Assembly: GCF_019320115.1 (NCBI RefSeq)
Contig: NC_089598.1
Location: 79,052,570-79,116,569, forward strand
DNA length: 64,000 bases
Reading direction: 5' to 3'
DNA from: Miscanthus floridulus
Taxonomy: Eukaryota; Streptophyta; Magnoliopsida; Poales; Poaceae
Numbering within the stretch: the first letter of the stretch is position 1; every line of letters starts with the position of its first letter. The notes under the pieces were generated by a model that had not been told where the DNA came from, did no database searches, and saw only the letters and a program-made list of their open reading frames with translations. Positions 32,890-43,843 of this stretch are shown one piece after another. The position numbers and the translations under genes were made by a program.

Positions 32890-33757
32890 CTTCACCAATA
32901 CCGAACATGTCCGGTAGTGATACCGAACATGTTCGGTATGTGCAGCCAGGCAACACTGCATGTGCGGCTTGCATGTCTTGCTTCGGCTCAATGCTTTGCT
33001 AGTTCCTTGATGTTTCTCCACTGCATGAAGACTCAATGGACATGTGATGAGGACATGACACCCATGCATATGACCATGTTTGGCACATGGTATGGAGGGG
33101 TAGGATGCCAACAAGGGTGTCCAAGTCAAGAAGGAGGCCTGAGGCTAATTCGGTTCGAGTCCCTGAGGTGGAGGCCCAAAGCAACTTAAGTTCGAGTCTG
33201 CCTCGGCCTCTAGGACCAGTCTTCCTTAAACTGGTCACCCAGGACGCATTCGGACTCTGTTTTCGATGATCCATATATGGTTGGAAAGCTAATTTGATAA
33301 GAAAGCTAATCCAAGTGGTCTCATGTCAAAAAACCCTTCAAAATTAACGGAAATCATCGAAACAAGTCAGCATCTAGAATCTACCAAGGTACTGCGACAC
33401 CGTCTTTTGGTCCGTTGGACCATGTATCATGTTTGGGCCCATTAGGGGGTGCGCCTAGGGTAGGCGATGACTCTAAGACCTTTATAATCATACGCCGCTA
33501 CCGTCATTAGGTTTTGGGTTTTGCTTAGATTATTCTGTCAAGAACAGTTTCGCCGTTCGTCGGTTTGTGAGACCCCAACTTCGTGAGATTAATCATTCAT
33601 CTATAATTTGGTTGTGTTCTTTCTTGTTCTTGCTTGTGTTCTTCATTGCGCAGGTAGGGATTAGCCTTCTTGGCAAGGTCAACCCAATTCGTGACTTGGT
33701 TGATAACCAGAGGAGCTGTGGTGCTAAGATTGTAGGGTTCGATCTTTCGATCTGAAG
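32890..33757 (+). repeat. Foreign segment inside the gag of F, probably a gypsy-type LTR remnant
   Basis: The gag reading is interrupted between QARWQPSDESTSVSND (towards 32797) and the N-terminal segment at 33758. The inserted sequence starts with palindromic ATACCGAACATGT words and ends with LTR-like text (GCGCAGGTAGGGATT, 33650-33664, and a GATCTTTCGATC inverted repeat near 33740). I could not define TG/CA edges or a target duplication, so the type is uncertain. Open frames at 32887-33274 have no recognisable product. Confidence 0.4.
32898..32939. promoter_or_regulatory. Tandem 20 bp palindromes (ATACCGAACATGTTCGGTAT)
   Basis: A perfect 20 bp palindrome occupies 32920-32939, preceded by a near copy at 32898-32915 (ATACCGAACATGTCCGGT). 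It looks like a dimeric protein-binding site or the palindromic cis-words of Sirevirus LTRs; which of the two is not decided. Confidence 0.5.
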
Positions 33758-34189
33758 CTAGATCAGTGTGTCATTCTCCGCCACAACGATAGTTACCTCT
33801 ACCTGATGGAAGATCAGGATCCCCATCCCCATTAACATGTCTTCCATTGACTCATACTCATGAGCCTCATCACATTTGGACTTTTTGTATAAATCAACAA
33901 GTCTAGTCCAAATGAGATGAGCACTATCCGGAGGTGTTTGCCCATTGAAGATTGCCTCATCTAGAACCTCTACACTCAATCTACTCAACATGACATTAAT
34001 TGCTTGAGCATTGAGTTGCATGCATATCTCTTCCTCTTTTGGAAAATTTTTGTAGTTGCTCCAATCAACTACCGGAAGAGGGATGCTTGTATCCACAATA
34101 CGCTTAACAAGAGGACTAATAGCTCTAAAAGCATCGAGTACATGAATTGACCAAGGTAAAAAGTTTGAACCATCATTTTGGAGAAGCAC
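33758..34189 (-). pseudogene. Gag N-terminus of F
   Basis: It begins LLQNDGSNFLPWSIHVLDAFRAISPLVKRIVDTS, the W-containing start typical of copia Gag N-terminal domains. It continues with QLNAQAINVMLSRLSVEVLDEAIFNGQTPPDSAHLIWTRLVDLYKK, the UBN2-like part. It is only ~65 bases from the PBS, so upstream gag sequence (another frame to 34266) is short. It ends where the foreign segment starts. Confidence 0.75.
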
Positions 34190-34253
34190 CGACTCTGACT
34201 CATTAGGCGTCGATATCCTTTTCTCATGGCGGTGAAGCTTTTAGTGAGTCCTT

Positions 34254-34265
34254 GCTCCGATACCA
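34254..34265 (-). other. Primer-binding site of F
   Basis: Minus strand TGGTATCGGAGC, one change from the iMet-type site, two bases from the LTR edge, which reads TAAAAGG instead of the family TGAAAGG. Confidence 0.8.
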
Positions 34266-34267
34266 AT

Positions 34268-34956
34268 TAAAAGGACCGAGGATGCTGCCTAGAGGGGGTG
34301 AATAGGCGTTTCTAAAAATTCAACCCTTCAAAATGTGGAAACGATTAGAGTGGTTGGAAACTCCTAATCAGAGAAATAAACCCCTCATGAGTTAGCCAAC
34401 AAAGTAAACAAGGTATATAAAGTATATCTTGGAGCTACAATCCTGCAACACAAAGATTAGAATGAAGAATGAATAAATTTAGCGCAGGTGGGAAATACCA
34501 AATGCGTCCGATATACATGGGCTGCGCAAATCAGCTCCCCTCTTGAGCACTTTGTCTTGCAAACACTCAAACCTCACATGGGTTGGCTTGAGCACTTATG
34601 AATAGTCATCTATCAACATGATGCATCCCTCTTAATAGTATGGCATACCTATCAACTCAAGATTAAAAGAAAGTAGAGTTGGAAGCGCTTGAGTTGAAAT
34701 CCTTGGAATCGAATGCCATAGCTTTCAATCTTCGACAAGTGTGGGTGACAATCATGTCAATTTGATTTTCTCCTTGAGCATAGCCATCTTGAGCATTTGA
34801 CTTGATTCCTTCCAATAAATGAGAGTTGGCTCTAATGGTAACAAGTCATCCTTTTATAAAGTCATCTAGGATTTGATCCTCCACATCAATATGACCAGCA
34901 TGGTTTGATTGGTGCCTTGACTAAATGCAAGTACTTCCTCCTTCACCCTAGCTATG
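34268..34956 (-). repeat. 5' LTR of F (partial, cut by element D)
   Basis: The U5 edge shares CTAGAGGGGGTGAATAG with the other Sirevirus LTRs. Within 400 bases it reaches text that in copia-2 lies near the other end of the LTR (CCTCTTAATAGTATGGC), so the LTR is short or internally deleted. It ends at CTATG (34952-34956), the left target duplication of D; the rest is not in the window. Confidence 0.7.
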
Positions 34957-35645
34957 TGTAGGGTCGAGATGGCGGACTAGAGGGGGTGAATAGTCCTTTC
35001 TAAAACTTAATCGCGCTGGCTAACCGATACAAGTGCAAAATTAAAACTATCGGTCAAGCCAAGACTACACCCCTCTATCTAAGTTATCAAGCACCTTGAA
35101 AAGATCCTAAACAAGCAACTAAGGTGTCAGGCTAGCTAGAGCTCATATAACCAATCTAGCTTGCAAGGTCACACAAACCTATGCAACTAGTACTTCAAAC
35201 AACCGAGGGCGCTCCTATACAATCTAGTAAGCAAAAGCACAAAGCCACCTAAGCTTACTAGCAATGCTCAATAACAAGGCTAAGAAGCCAAATTAGAGAG
35301 CGCAAATTACTTAGCTACACAAACTAAGTAATGTGACTAACAAGGTTACTAAAACCAAATTACTAACTCAAGGGAGCTACTTCTTATGCTACACAAGCAA
35401 GAAGGCAACTAGCAAGCTACTAAAGGTAAACTAGTCACAAGAGCAACTACACAAGCACAACGTAACCTCACGATCACCTAGTGCCACTTGATGCAACCTC
35501 ATGATGCAATCACACTAGAATCACACTTACTCGCAATCGGATGCAACCACTATGTGCACAAGTGAGTTAGAGGCTCTCCTAGCACTCGCCAAGCATGGAC
35601 ACTAAGTTCCAAGGGTGCTAAGCATGTGCCAAGGCCAGCCACACA

Positions 35646-35656
35646 CTATTTTTATA
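35646..35656 (-). promoter_or_regulatory. TATA box of LTR D
   Basis: Minus strand GGGGCTATAAAAATAG; same GGGGC lead as 37752-37760 in LTR E. Confidence 0.6.
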
Positions 35657-37389
35657 GCCCCAAGGGTTAAAGTAGCTGTTACCCCCTTCATCCTAATTTC
35701 TACGCACTGATCGGACTCACTGACCGGACTCACCCTAGAGTCTGGTCTAGAGTCCGGTCCAGAGTCCAGTTGCAAAGTCCGATCGCTCCTCGTGCACCAT
35801 GTGTACTAGTCATTCGAAGATGCCCGTTGCTCGCCAATGGCTAGCTCTCGGACGCACATAATCCAGACTAGATGTGCCTAGGTCCAGCGACCAGACACAC
35901 CGAAGCCGAGTCCGATCACCAAAGCACCTTTTCACAACCGACCGAACTCCCTTTTCTCCTATGACCAGACTCAATTCTCCTAGAGTTTGGTCACTTCCAG
36001 GAAGGTTCCAAAGGGCTCTTTTGATGATCGGACTCTCCGTGCGTCCGATTGCTCTTGGACACGTTAAAAACACTGACCGGACTCTTGACTGGACTCGTAG
36101 GTACTGACTAGACGCGTCTTGTCACAGAGTCCGATCACTGACCTTTTAGCGCTAAAATGGCTATAACTCTTAGCTCCAAACTCTAATTTTGATGATCTTA
36201 GATATTTTGGAAAGCTTATTCAGAGGGCTACACAACCTACTTACATATTTGATCCAAAGCACAATGGATCAATGCAAAATTCAAATCAAGAGCCATCCTA
36301 TAGTTCAGAGTACACTAAAAAACCTCTCTCTCTTATCCAAGTTGATCCAATTCAACTCCAACAACTTCTCCTTTGCAAATGTGCCAACACCACCAAGTGT
36401 ACACCACCAAGTGCAAATGTGTTAGCATTTTCACAAACAATTTTCAAAGGATTAGTCACTCAATTCACCTTGCCACTCTGAAAGGTCCTTGTTTGGTTTT
36501 GGTAATTGAGTGACAACTTAGGTGGACTAATTGTGTTTATGTGAGATACACAGGTGATTAGTCCACAGGTACATGTGTGTGAGTAACATATGCCATGAAG
36601 GTGAAAATGGCTTGGAGATGTTGCAAAGCTCACACATGTGATGATGAAGGAGCTTAAATGCACATGAGACATGACATTGAGTCATGTGATTAAGGTGGAG
36701 AAGATCAAGACAAGACTTGGCTTGATGGACCGGTTGCAAGCGTGAAGGGCAAGTCGAAGGCTTTGGAGTGATGGACCGCGTGGCGGTGAAGCTTGAGCAA
36801 GACTTGGCGCCGATGGACGATGGCAACGGTGAAGAGCAAGTAAAGTCAAGATCGATGAACCAATATGATCATATGATGATATGAAGTGGATCATATCATT
36901 GTTGATCGTGTTGGTGCATGTGTTGCATCAACATTGGAGGAGATGGAATGGAATGCGCAAGGCAAAGGTATAACCTAGGGCATTTCATTTCACCGGTCAT
37001 AGGTGTGTAGAGAAGTTTATGACCGGGTTTAGGATAGATGGCCGTACTATCAAGAGGGGCAAACTTATTTGCATATCGGTCATCTAGTGCCACTCGAGTG
37101 ATCTAACTTTGCATTGACGCTAGGATCGAGTGGCGTGGCAAGTTGAGTGGCTAACATCCTTTGGGAAATGATTGTGAAAAGCTAACACACATACACATGG
37201 TGGTGTACACTTGGTGGTGTTGGCACATTTACAAAGGAGGTGGTGTTTGTAGGGGTGAGATGGGTTTGGGAAAATGGAATGTCTATTTTCTATTGCGCCG
37301 GATGCAAATTCTTGGTGGTTAGCACATTGGTGCAAGGGTGAAGAAGTTAGAAGTAAAAACGAGTTGGTCGCGAAGATGCCGGCGTCGGT

Positions 37390-37705
37390 CAACTGACCGG
37401 ACGCTGGATCTAAATGCACCGGACGCTGGCAGGCTGCGTCCGATCGCACTAACGTGGAGTGTAGCAGTAGCTGGAGAGTGACCAGACGCTGGCTGCGTCC
37501 GATCGCGTTCGACCGGACGCGTCCGGTCATGCTCGGGAGCTTACTGGAAACGACCGGACGCTGAGGGTCCAGCGTCCGGTCAGTTGAAGCTGGAGCGTCC
37601 GGTCAGGTCAAGTGACTGTTGGAACCGGGACACGTGGTCGTCTGTGGGCGACCGGACGCTGAGGTCCAGCGTCTGGTCAACACGACCGGAGCATCCGGTC
37701 GGCCC
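37390..37705. repeat. CpG-rich palindromic word cluster in LTR E
   Basis: ACCGGACGCT, GCGTCCGGTC and variants recur about a dozen times in both orientations within 315 bp, ending ~45 bp before the TATA box. Comparable clusters: 35700-36140, 44820-45190, 53200-53600 and, with another word, 26160-26680. Confidence 0.75.
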
Positions 37706-37751
37706 GACCGTTGCCCAATGAAGGGGTAACGGCTAGTTTAGCCCTTGGGGC

Positions 37752-37760
37752 TATAAATAG
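37752..37760 (+). promoter_or_regulatory. TATA box of solo LTR E
   Basis: GGGGCTATAAATAGAAG after the palindromic cluster; typical LTR core promoter layout. Confidence 0.65.
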
Positions 37761-39448
37761 AAGTGGCCCTCGGCCATGGCTGGTGTGGAGCACCTCAAGG
37801 GACTTAGTGTCCATGCTTGTGAGTGCTTGGGAGCCCTCCATCACACATATACTTGATAGTGATCATTCGATTGTGTGAGTGAGCGATTCTAGTGCGATTG
37901 CATCGTGAGGTTGCATCGAGTGGCACTAGGTGATCGAGTTGCAAGCCGGTGGAGCTTGTTACTCTTGGAGGTTGCCACCTCCTAGATGGCTTGGTGGTGG
38001 TCTCCGTCGAAGCGCGCAAGAAGCTTGTGCGGCGCTCCGGAGAAGTGCTTGTGAGGGGCATTGTGCTCGCCCCGCGGGAGCCGCGAAGAGCAACTCTAGT
38101 AAAGCATGCCATTGAGCTACCCTCACTCAAGGGGTAGGTTCTTGCGGCGCCCGACGTGCGGGCTTAGCGGGTGATGCTAATTAGCCGCCGAACCACCAAG
38201 TGAGCGGTCGACACAACGGGGACTAGCGTGTTGGCAAACACGTGAACCTCGGGAGAAAAATCATCGTGTCAACCTTGTTCTTCCCGTTGGTTTGCATCCC
38301 TATTACACAAGCTTGCAATTACTTTTATACATATTAAGCTTGTATAGTTGCTCTTGTAATTAGATAGCTTGTGTAGCTTGCTAATTACCTTCTTGCTTGT
38401 GTAGCATAGAAGTAGCTCCCTTGCGTGGCTAATTTGGTTTTAGTAACCTTATTAGTCACATTGCTTAGTTTGTGTAGCTAAGTAATTGTGCTCTCTAATT
38501 TGGCATTGGTCGCCTTGTTATTGAGCCTTGCTAGTGAGCTTAGTTAGCTTTGTGCTTTTGCTTACTAGCAAGTGTAGGAGCTCCCTTGTTGCTTAAAGTA
38601 CTAGCGGCATAGGTTTGTGTGACCTTGCTTCTAGAATTGGTTAGGAGAGTTCTAGCTAGCCCGGCACCTTTATTGCATAATTGTTATCTTTGTAAGGTGC
38701 TAGTGAACATATATAGTGGGGTATAGTCTTGGCTAGACCGATAGTTTTAATTCCGCATTTATATCGGTTAGCCGACGCGATTAAGTTTTAGAAAAGACTA
38801 TTCACCCCCCCTCTAGTCGCCATCTCGACCCTTCACACTCGATCCTAGCAAAGTCGCAAAGTTAGATCGCTCAACTGGCACTAGATGACTGATATGCAAA
38901 CAAGTTTGCCCCTCTTGATAGTGCGGCCATCTATCCTAAACCCGGTCATCAACTTCTCCACACACCTATGACCGGTGAAATGAAATGCCCTAGGTAATAC
39001 CTTTGCCTTACGCATTTCATTCCATCTCCTCCATTGTTGATGCAACACATGCACCAACCAATCACCAAATGATATGATCCACTCCATGTCATCACGTGAC
39101 CGTATTGGTTCATCGATCTTGACTTCACTTGCTCTTCACCGTTGCTTTGGTCCTTCGGCGCCAAGTCATCACTCAACTTGCACTTCACACTTGTAACCGG
39201 TCCATCGAGCCAAGTCTTGTCTTGATCTTCTCCACCTTGATCACATGACTCCATGTCATGTCTCATATGCAATGAGCTCCTTCATCACATGTGTGAGCTT
39301 TGCAACATTTCCAAGCCATTTCACCTCCATGGCAAAGTTTGCTTACACATGATGTACCTGTGGACTAATCACATATGTATCTCACATTAAATACAATTAG
39401 TCCACCTAGGTTGTCACACAATTACCAAAACCAAATAAGGACCTTTCA

Positions 39449-39462
39449 ATCTCCCCCTTTTT
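39449..39462 (-). other. Polypurine tract of D
   Basis: Minus strand AAAAAGGGGGAGAT directly against the LTR start TGAAAGG. Further PPT-like tracts follow at ~39591, ~40006, ~40151 and ~40324, the Sirevirus multiple-PPT signature. Confidence 0.85.
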
Positions 39463-42400
39463 GGTAATTGATGACAACTCTACAAAGATATGGAATTTAA
39501 GCTCAAATGGATTCATGTTGCTTGCCCAAGTAATTTTACCATGTGTAAATGATTTTGGACAAGTACCACAAACCCGAATTGGTATTATTAGCTCCCCCTA
39601 CATATGTGCTAGAGTGTTTGGTTTGAAGCTTGCACATATGCATAGATTGGAATTATGGGAGAGTAATTACTACCAATGATGCTAAGATGTATAGAATAAG
39701 CCTTTGAAGCGTGATACCAATCGGAGTTGCAGTTTTAGGTTCATCCTTAGCACCATGAGTAGCTAGACAACAAAATATACTAGAAACCCCGTGAGATCAA
39801 TATTATAAGCAAGGTTCTAGTACCACATGTAGAAAAACAAGTCTAGCTACCATCCTATGCATGCTAGTTATCATTTCATCAATGAAATTCTACAACTAGC
39901 ATACAACACACAATCATGCATATTAAATTTTAAAACTTATGCAATGCAAGCAAGCACATGAATATGCACATATCAAATGCAATCAAACATAAGTTCATGA
40001 GCTTGCTCCCCCTACTTGTGTGCTTCTCTTGTCCAAGAATTTTGATCCTTCTCAATTTCTCAATGTTGCTTCCTCTTTATCCATGTCCATATCCAACCTC
40101 TACTTCTTTGTCTCAAACTCTCCCAAAGGTTTCATATCTTTGTACAATCACTCCCCCTTTGTCATCAATTTCCATAAAAGGTATGCTTCTTATTGATGCA
40201 AAGGCTTGCATTGGGGTAGATGGTTGAGGCTTGAATCTTGCATTTTTTATGGACACCACTTGTACAGCTCTTTAGACACCATGTGTAGGATCTTATGACC
40301 TTGATACCAATTGTAGTGGGGCTCCTCCCCCTATGTCCAAGCATGGGTTATTCTCTTGATAATCTTGAGCTCTTCTAGATGAGGAAAGCATTCTTCATTT
40401 GATGATCACATAAAGTTGAGGATCACTTGTGGAACCACCATCTTGTATGAATGATACCATGTGTAGAGATGTAATACCACGTGTAGGATTGATTTGTCAA
40501 TAAAACCATTTCTCAAACATTTGCTATCATCATGGGTACTACTTGTAGGATATCACTTATGAGTTGATCTAGACATTACTTGTGAATTCTTGATGAAATA
40601 TTTGAGTCTAGATACCATTTGAAACAATTAAAACAAGATATCCATTTGCATTGTTGTCTTGTGCTTGTACTCTTGTCACTATCATGAGCTTCTAATGTTG
40701 ACTTGAACTAAGTTGATTTGCCAAAGCTTCCAAGTCTAGTTTGAACCAATGACAAGTTTCTTCACACCTCTTTCAAGGGTTATCTTGCCAATGTTGTACT
40801 TGTTACTTGTTAGCAATCCAAAATAAATCAAGTACTTGGGTTCACTAGCTCATGAACAAACTCATACACTAACCACTAGATCAATTAATCATTCAAGCAA
40901 TAGTGGTAGGCTATGAATTTCAAAGATTTTCATTTGTCATGCATGATCCTAATAAGCATGTAAAAAAACTGGACCTGCAGGGGGAAAGCATCCTAATAAG
41001 CATGTACTATATGCACTAACCGCATAATAGTAAGGGATGAAATGATCATGCACATTACAATGATACCTTTGCAATATTGGAGTAAATGATAGTCACATAG
41101 ATTCTAATTTATTACTCCACTAGCAATGTGAAGTCCAATTTATAGCTTGGTGAAGACCAATCATCATAGATAGAGTCCATTCTTCATCCATATGAATTGA
41201 GAACCACTTATGATCAAGTGCACTTTCTTGTTGTGGTTTGCTTGTTTCTTCATTACATCTTTGCTTGCATGAGAACATCAATGTGAGAATACCACTTAAA
41301 ATATTATGACTAGTTCTTTTTTGGGTGTTGCTTGCTTTTCTTGATCAACCCTTTTGATTGCTTCAACTAAGCATCTCAAATGTTCCTCGGATCACCACTT
41401 CCATATTTGCCTTCCAAGTACCACACTTGGTTTACCTACACATAGGCGGCATGCCCCTACACTAGGAAGAAGTGACCTCTCTCCAAAGAACCATTTTTTA
41501 TACTCACTTAAAATAGCTTGATTGATTGATCCAAATGATAGACTTAACTAGATGTGTAACCTTGAATTCTTCTTTAAGTCTTTTTCTTTCTACTTGTTTA
41601 AGTCATTTTGTTTCTACCAAATGATTTCCAATAATCTCTAGAACTTAAACTTCATCTTCATCTTGAGCTTGGTCTTGATCTTCAATTTGAGTACCAAATA
41701 TGTGCCAAGTACACTCCACAATCAAATGGCCTTGTACCCTTTACTTGTCATGCTTCTATATCAATCCAAAACCAATGATTATAAACATGTTTTCAACTTG
41801 AGGACATTTCAATCAAAGTGACACTTGATCAATCCAATGATTATTACTTTTCTGGCAGATTCTGTACCCTTCAAATAAAAATACATATCTCCCAATGTAC
41901 AGACCAAATACCACAAAATTTTATAGAGATGTGGTACACTAAGTCATATAGCAGTTGTAAAAATTGAGCTTCATTTGACTTCTAGATTGCTACTAGATTT
42001 TAATTCTTTCACCACTGCTACATGCTAAAAACTGCTACACTATAGCTGACAAGATCTACTCCAAGACCGAAGCATCTCTTATCCAATTCTCATGAAATTT
42101 CTATAGCATCTCATACCATAAGTCTAGAGCATGCATACCAAATTTCAAGCCAATACAAATAGATTTGATCACTCAAGCATGACTAGGATCACAGCTAGCT
42201 CAGATTTTGCAATATAGGATAGATTTCAATTACTTGAGCTGTTCTTCATCAAATATGAATCAAACTTGAAACTAACTTGTTTGAATACTTTCACAAGACA
42301 TATATCCATTCAATTCACTTACTAAAGGTCATATTATGAATTTATCCAACTCAAATCAATTCAAACTTGATTACTAAGTATTTATCCATTCAATCATCTC

Positions 42401-42723
42401 GTAGCAAACAACATTGCATATTTATCCAATTCAATCAACTCATATGCACCCAAATAAAATAATCAACAATAGATATACCTTGGTTGGCTCATGATCATCC
42501 AATTAGCAAGCTTCAACTCATATCTTTGCAAGCCATCAAATATATCAATAAATCATCCACAATATGAATGTTGCACTTGTATGTGGATAGCTCTTGGACT
42601 TCACTATCTTGTCATGGCATTGGGATAATAACCATCATTTGTCAATACTTAGCTCAATCACATGATCAACACAATGAATACCACTTGAACCAAGACTCCA
42701 ATGCCCATGGTACCTACAAACAA
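39463..42723 (-). other. Noncoding 3' region of D (no pol)
   Basis: 39463-40200 aligns with 45712-46370 of copia-2. From 40250 to 40625 a degenerate motif resembling GATACCANNTGTAG recurs about eight times. 40650-42720 is AT-rich with no coding domain. A short GGACCTGCAGGGGGAAAGC word (~40971-40989) is out of character with its surroundings. Pol is absent. Confidence 0.65.
40252..40624. repeat. Degenerate GATACCANNTGTAG motif series in D
   Basis: Copies start near 40252, 40275, 40303, 40453, 40473, 40535, 40572 and 40611. The motif resembles the antisense of a PBS-to-LTR junction (GATACCACTTGAAAGG); spacing is irregular (20 to 150 bp). Confidence 0.45.
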
Positions 42724-43843
42724 TCATTCACTTTTTGATGGTACCCAAACTAGTTTGGGTCCTCTTAAGTTAGGAGCAACATACTTAGGCATAGCCTTAG
42801 TATGAATAGCGGGATGTTTTGCAATTCCAACCAATGAGGTACCATTGCCATCCTTTCTTAGCACATCATGATCATCAAATGAAATGGGCTTAGAAATATT
42901 ACCTACGGGACATGAATGAGCCACGTGTCTCCTTTCCCGGCATGAGTAGCACTTTCTTTTTGATTGAGCCTTTTCTTCCTTGCTCATGTGGTGCTCCTCA
43001 TTGCCTTGCCTCTCATTAGTTGCTTGAGCCTTCTTCTCAAGCTTGGTAGGACACCTTGAGGCAAAGTGTCCCGTATCTCCACACTTGAAGCACTTGATGT
43101 GAGCATAGACTTTCTTCTCATCTTCATTCTTGCTCATCATCTTGGCATCTTGACTTTGCATTTGATGCCTTACTTTTCTGCGCCTTCTTGTTTTCTTCTT
43201 CTTCTTCATCATCAAGTCAGCACCATCTTCATAGTTGATCTTGATTTGCTCTTGGGGTGTCTTCTCTTCCTCATCTTATGGGTTGGGTTGAGGCTCTTCT
43301 TGTTGCTTCACCAATTGCTTGGTTGGGCACATTGAGGTAAGGTGACCCCAAGTGCGGCACTTGAAGCACTTGACATGTTTTAGCCTCTCTTCTTCCTTCA
43401 TCTTCTTGAGCTTCTCAATATTTGGGCAACCATTTGCAAGGTGTCCTGCTTTATGACACTAGTAGCATATGGAGTGAGACAACTTCAATTGTAGTTGCTT
43501 CTTCATCTTCTTTGCCCTTTTTCTTTCACCCTTTGTCATCTTCCTTTTGAAGCCAAGGCCACTCTTGTCACCAAAGTTTCTTTGAGTCTTCAACATATGC
43601 TCAAAGGTGACTTTTGAGTTGTAGCACCTCTCTAACTTGTTGCTCAATTTCTTCACTTTATTCTTGAGCTCATTGTTCTCCTTCAAAAGGTTAGTCTCAC
43701 AAGACAACAAAGTAGACAAAGCATCTATATGTGAAGAGCATGGAATTTCTATTAAATTATCTTGCGATGTCATAGCAGATGCCAAAATCCAAATTAGCAA
43801 GCATTATCTGATTTTCGGGCACGACATGGAAGGCAGCCACCAA
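42724..43843 (-). pseudogene. Gag C-terminus of D with four CCHC knuckles (5' cut by copia-2)
   Basis: A coiled-coil part (LLKENNELKNKVKKLSNKLERCYNSK) is followed by four C-x2-C-x4-H-x4-C units. The first lies at ~43430-43470 (one in-frame stop inside it), then CFKCRTWGHLTSMC, CFKCGDTGHFASRC and CYSCRERRHVAHSC. A basic run (KKKKKTRRRRK) sits between units 2 and 3. The end is LRGPKLVWVPSKSE, stop at 42724. It aligns in plan with F gag. The N-terminus ends at the left flank of copia-2 (ACCAA, 43839-43843). Confidence 0.8.

Larger units (their letters stand above)
27236..34956 (-). mobile_element. Pol-less Sirevirus-like element 'F' (fragment)
   Basis: On the minus strand: partial 5' LTR (34956-34268), PBS, gag N-terminus, an inserted foreign segment, gag C-terminus with zinc knuckles (stop at 31500), noncoding sequence, a promoter-like leader, an extra ORF (29397-27487) and a multiple-PPT region cut by copia-1 at 27235. 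No protease, integrase, RT or RNase H trace lies between gag and the extra ORF. F is host to both copia-1 and D, so it is the oldest element visible in this stack. Its 3' LTR would lie left of the window. Confidence 0.75.
36479..38835 (+). repeat. Solo LTR 'E' (2357 bp), same family as LTR D, inverted
   Basis: TGAAAGGTCC...GACCCTTCA with the target duplication CACTC at 36474-36478 and 38836-38840. Its first ~600 bp reverse-complement 38841-39448 and its remainder reverse-complements 34957-36478, so it inserted into a member of its own family in opposite orientation. TATAAATAG at 37752-37760; palindromic words (ACCGGACGC / GCGTCCGGT) fill 37390-37705. Open frames inside it are not supported as genes. 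Confidence 0.95.
34957..39448 (-). repeat. 3' LTR of D (2130 bp plus nested LTR E)
   Basis: In plus orientation it starts TGTAGGGTCGAGATGG and ends GACCTTTCA, directly left of a PPT. The left part is 34957-36478 and the right part 38841-39448; between them lies solo LTR E plus its 5 bp duplication. TATA (minus TATAAAAATAG) is at 35646-35656. The U3 side, 35700-36140, repeats GACCGGACTC-type words in both orientations. Confidence 0.88.
34957..43843 (-). mobile_element. Pol-less Sirevirus derivative 'D' (5' part lost)
   Basis: On the minus strand: gag C-terminus (43843-42724, cut by copia-2), 3.3 kb without pol, PPT and a complete 3' LTR (39448-34957, carrying solo LTR E). The region beside the LTR aligns with the 3' region of copia-2, yet gag is followed directly by that region, so protease to RNase H are missing. 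The 5' LTR is not found to the right of copia-2. Confidence 0.78.

Noticed and set aside
36479..38835. Repeated ACCGGACGC words considered as a CRISPR-like or satellite array
   Set aside because: Spacing is irregular, orientation alternates, and the words sit in U3 of an LTR with a clear target duplication. Palindromic LTR words explain them.
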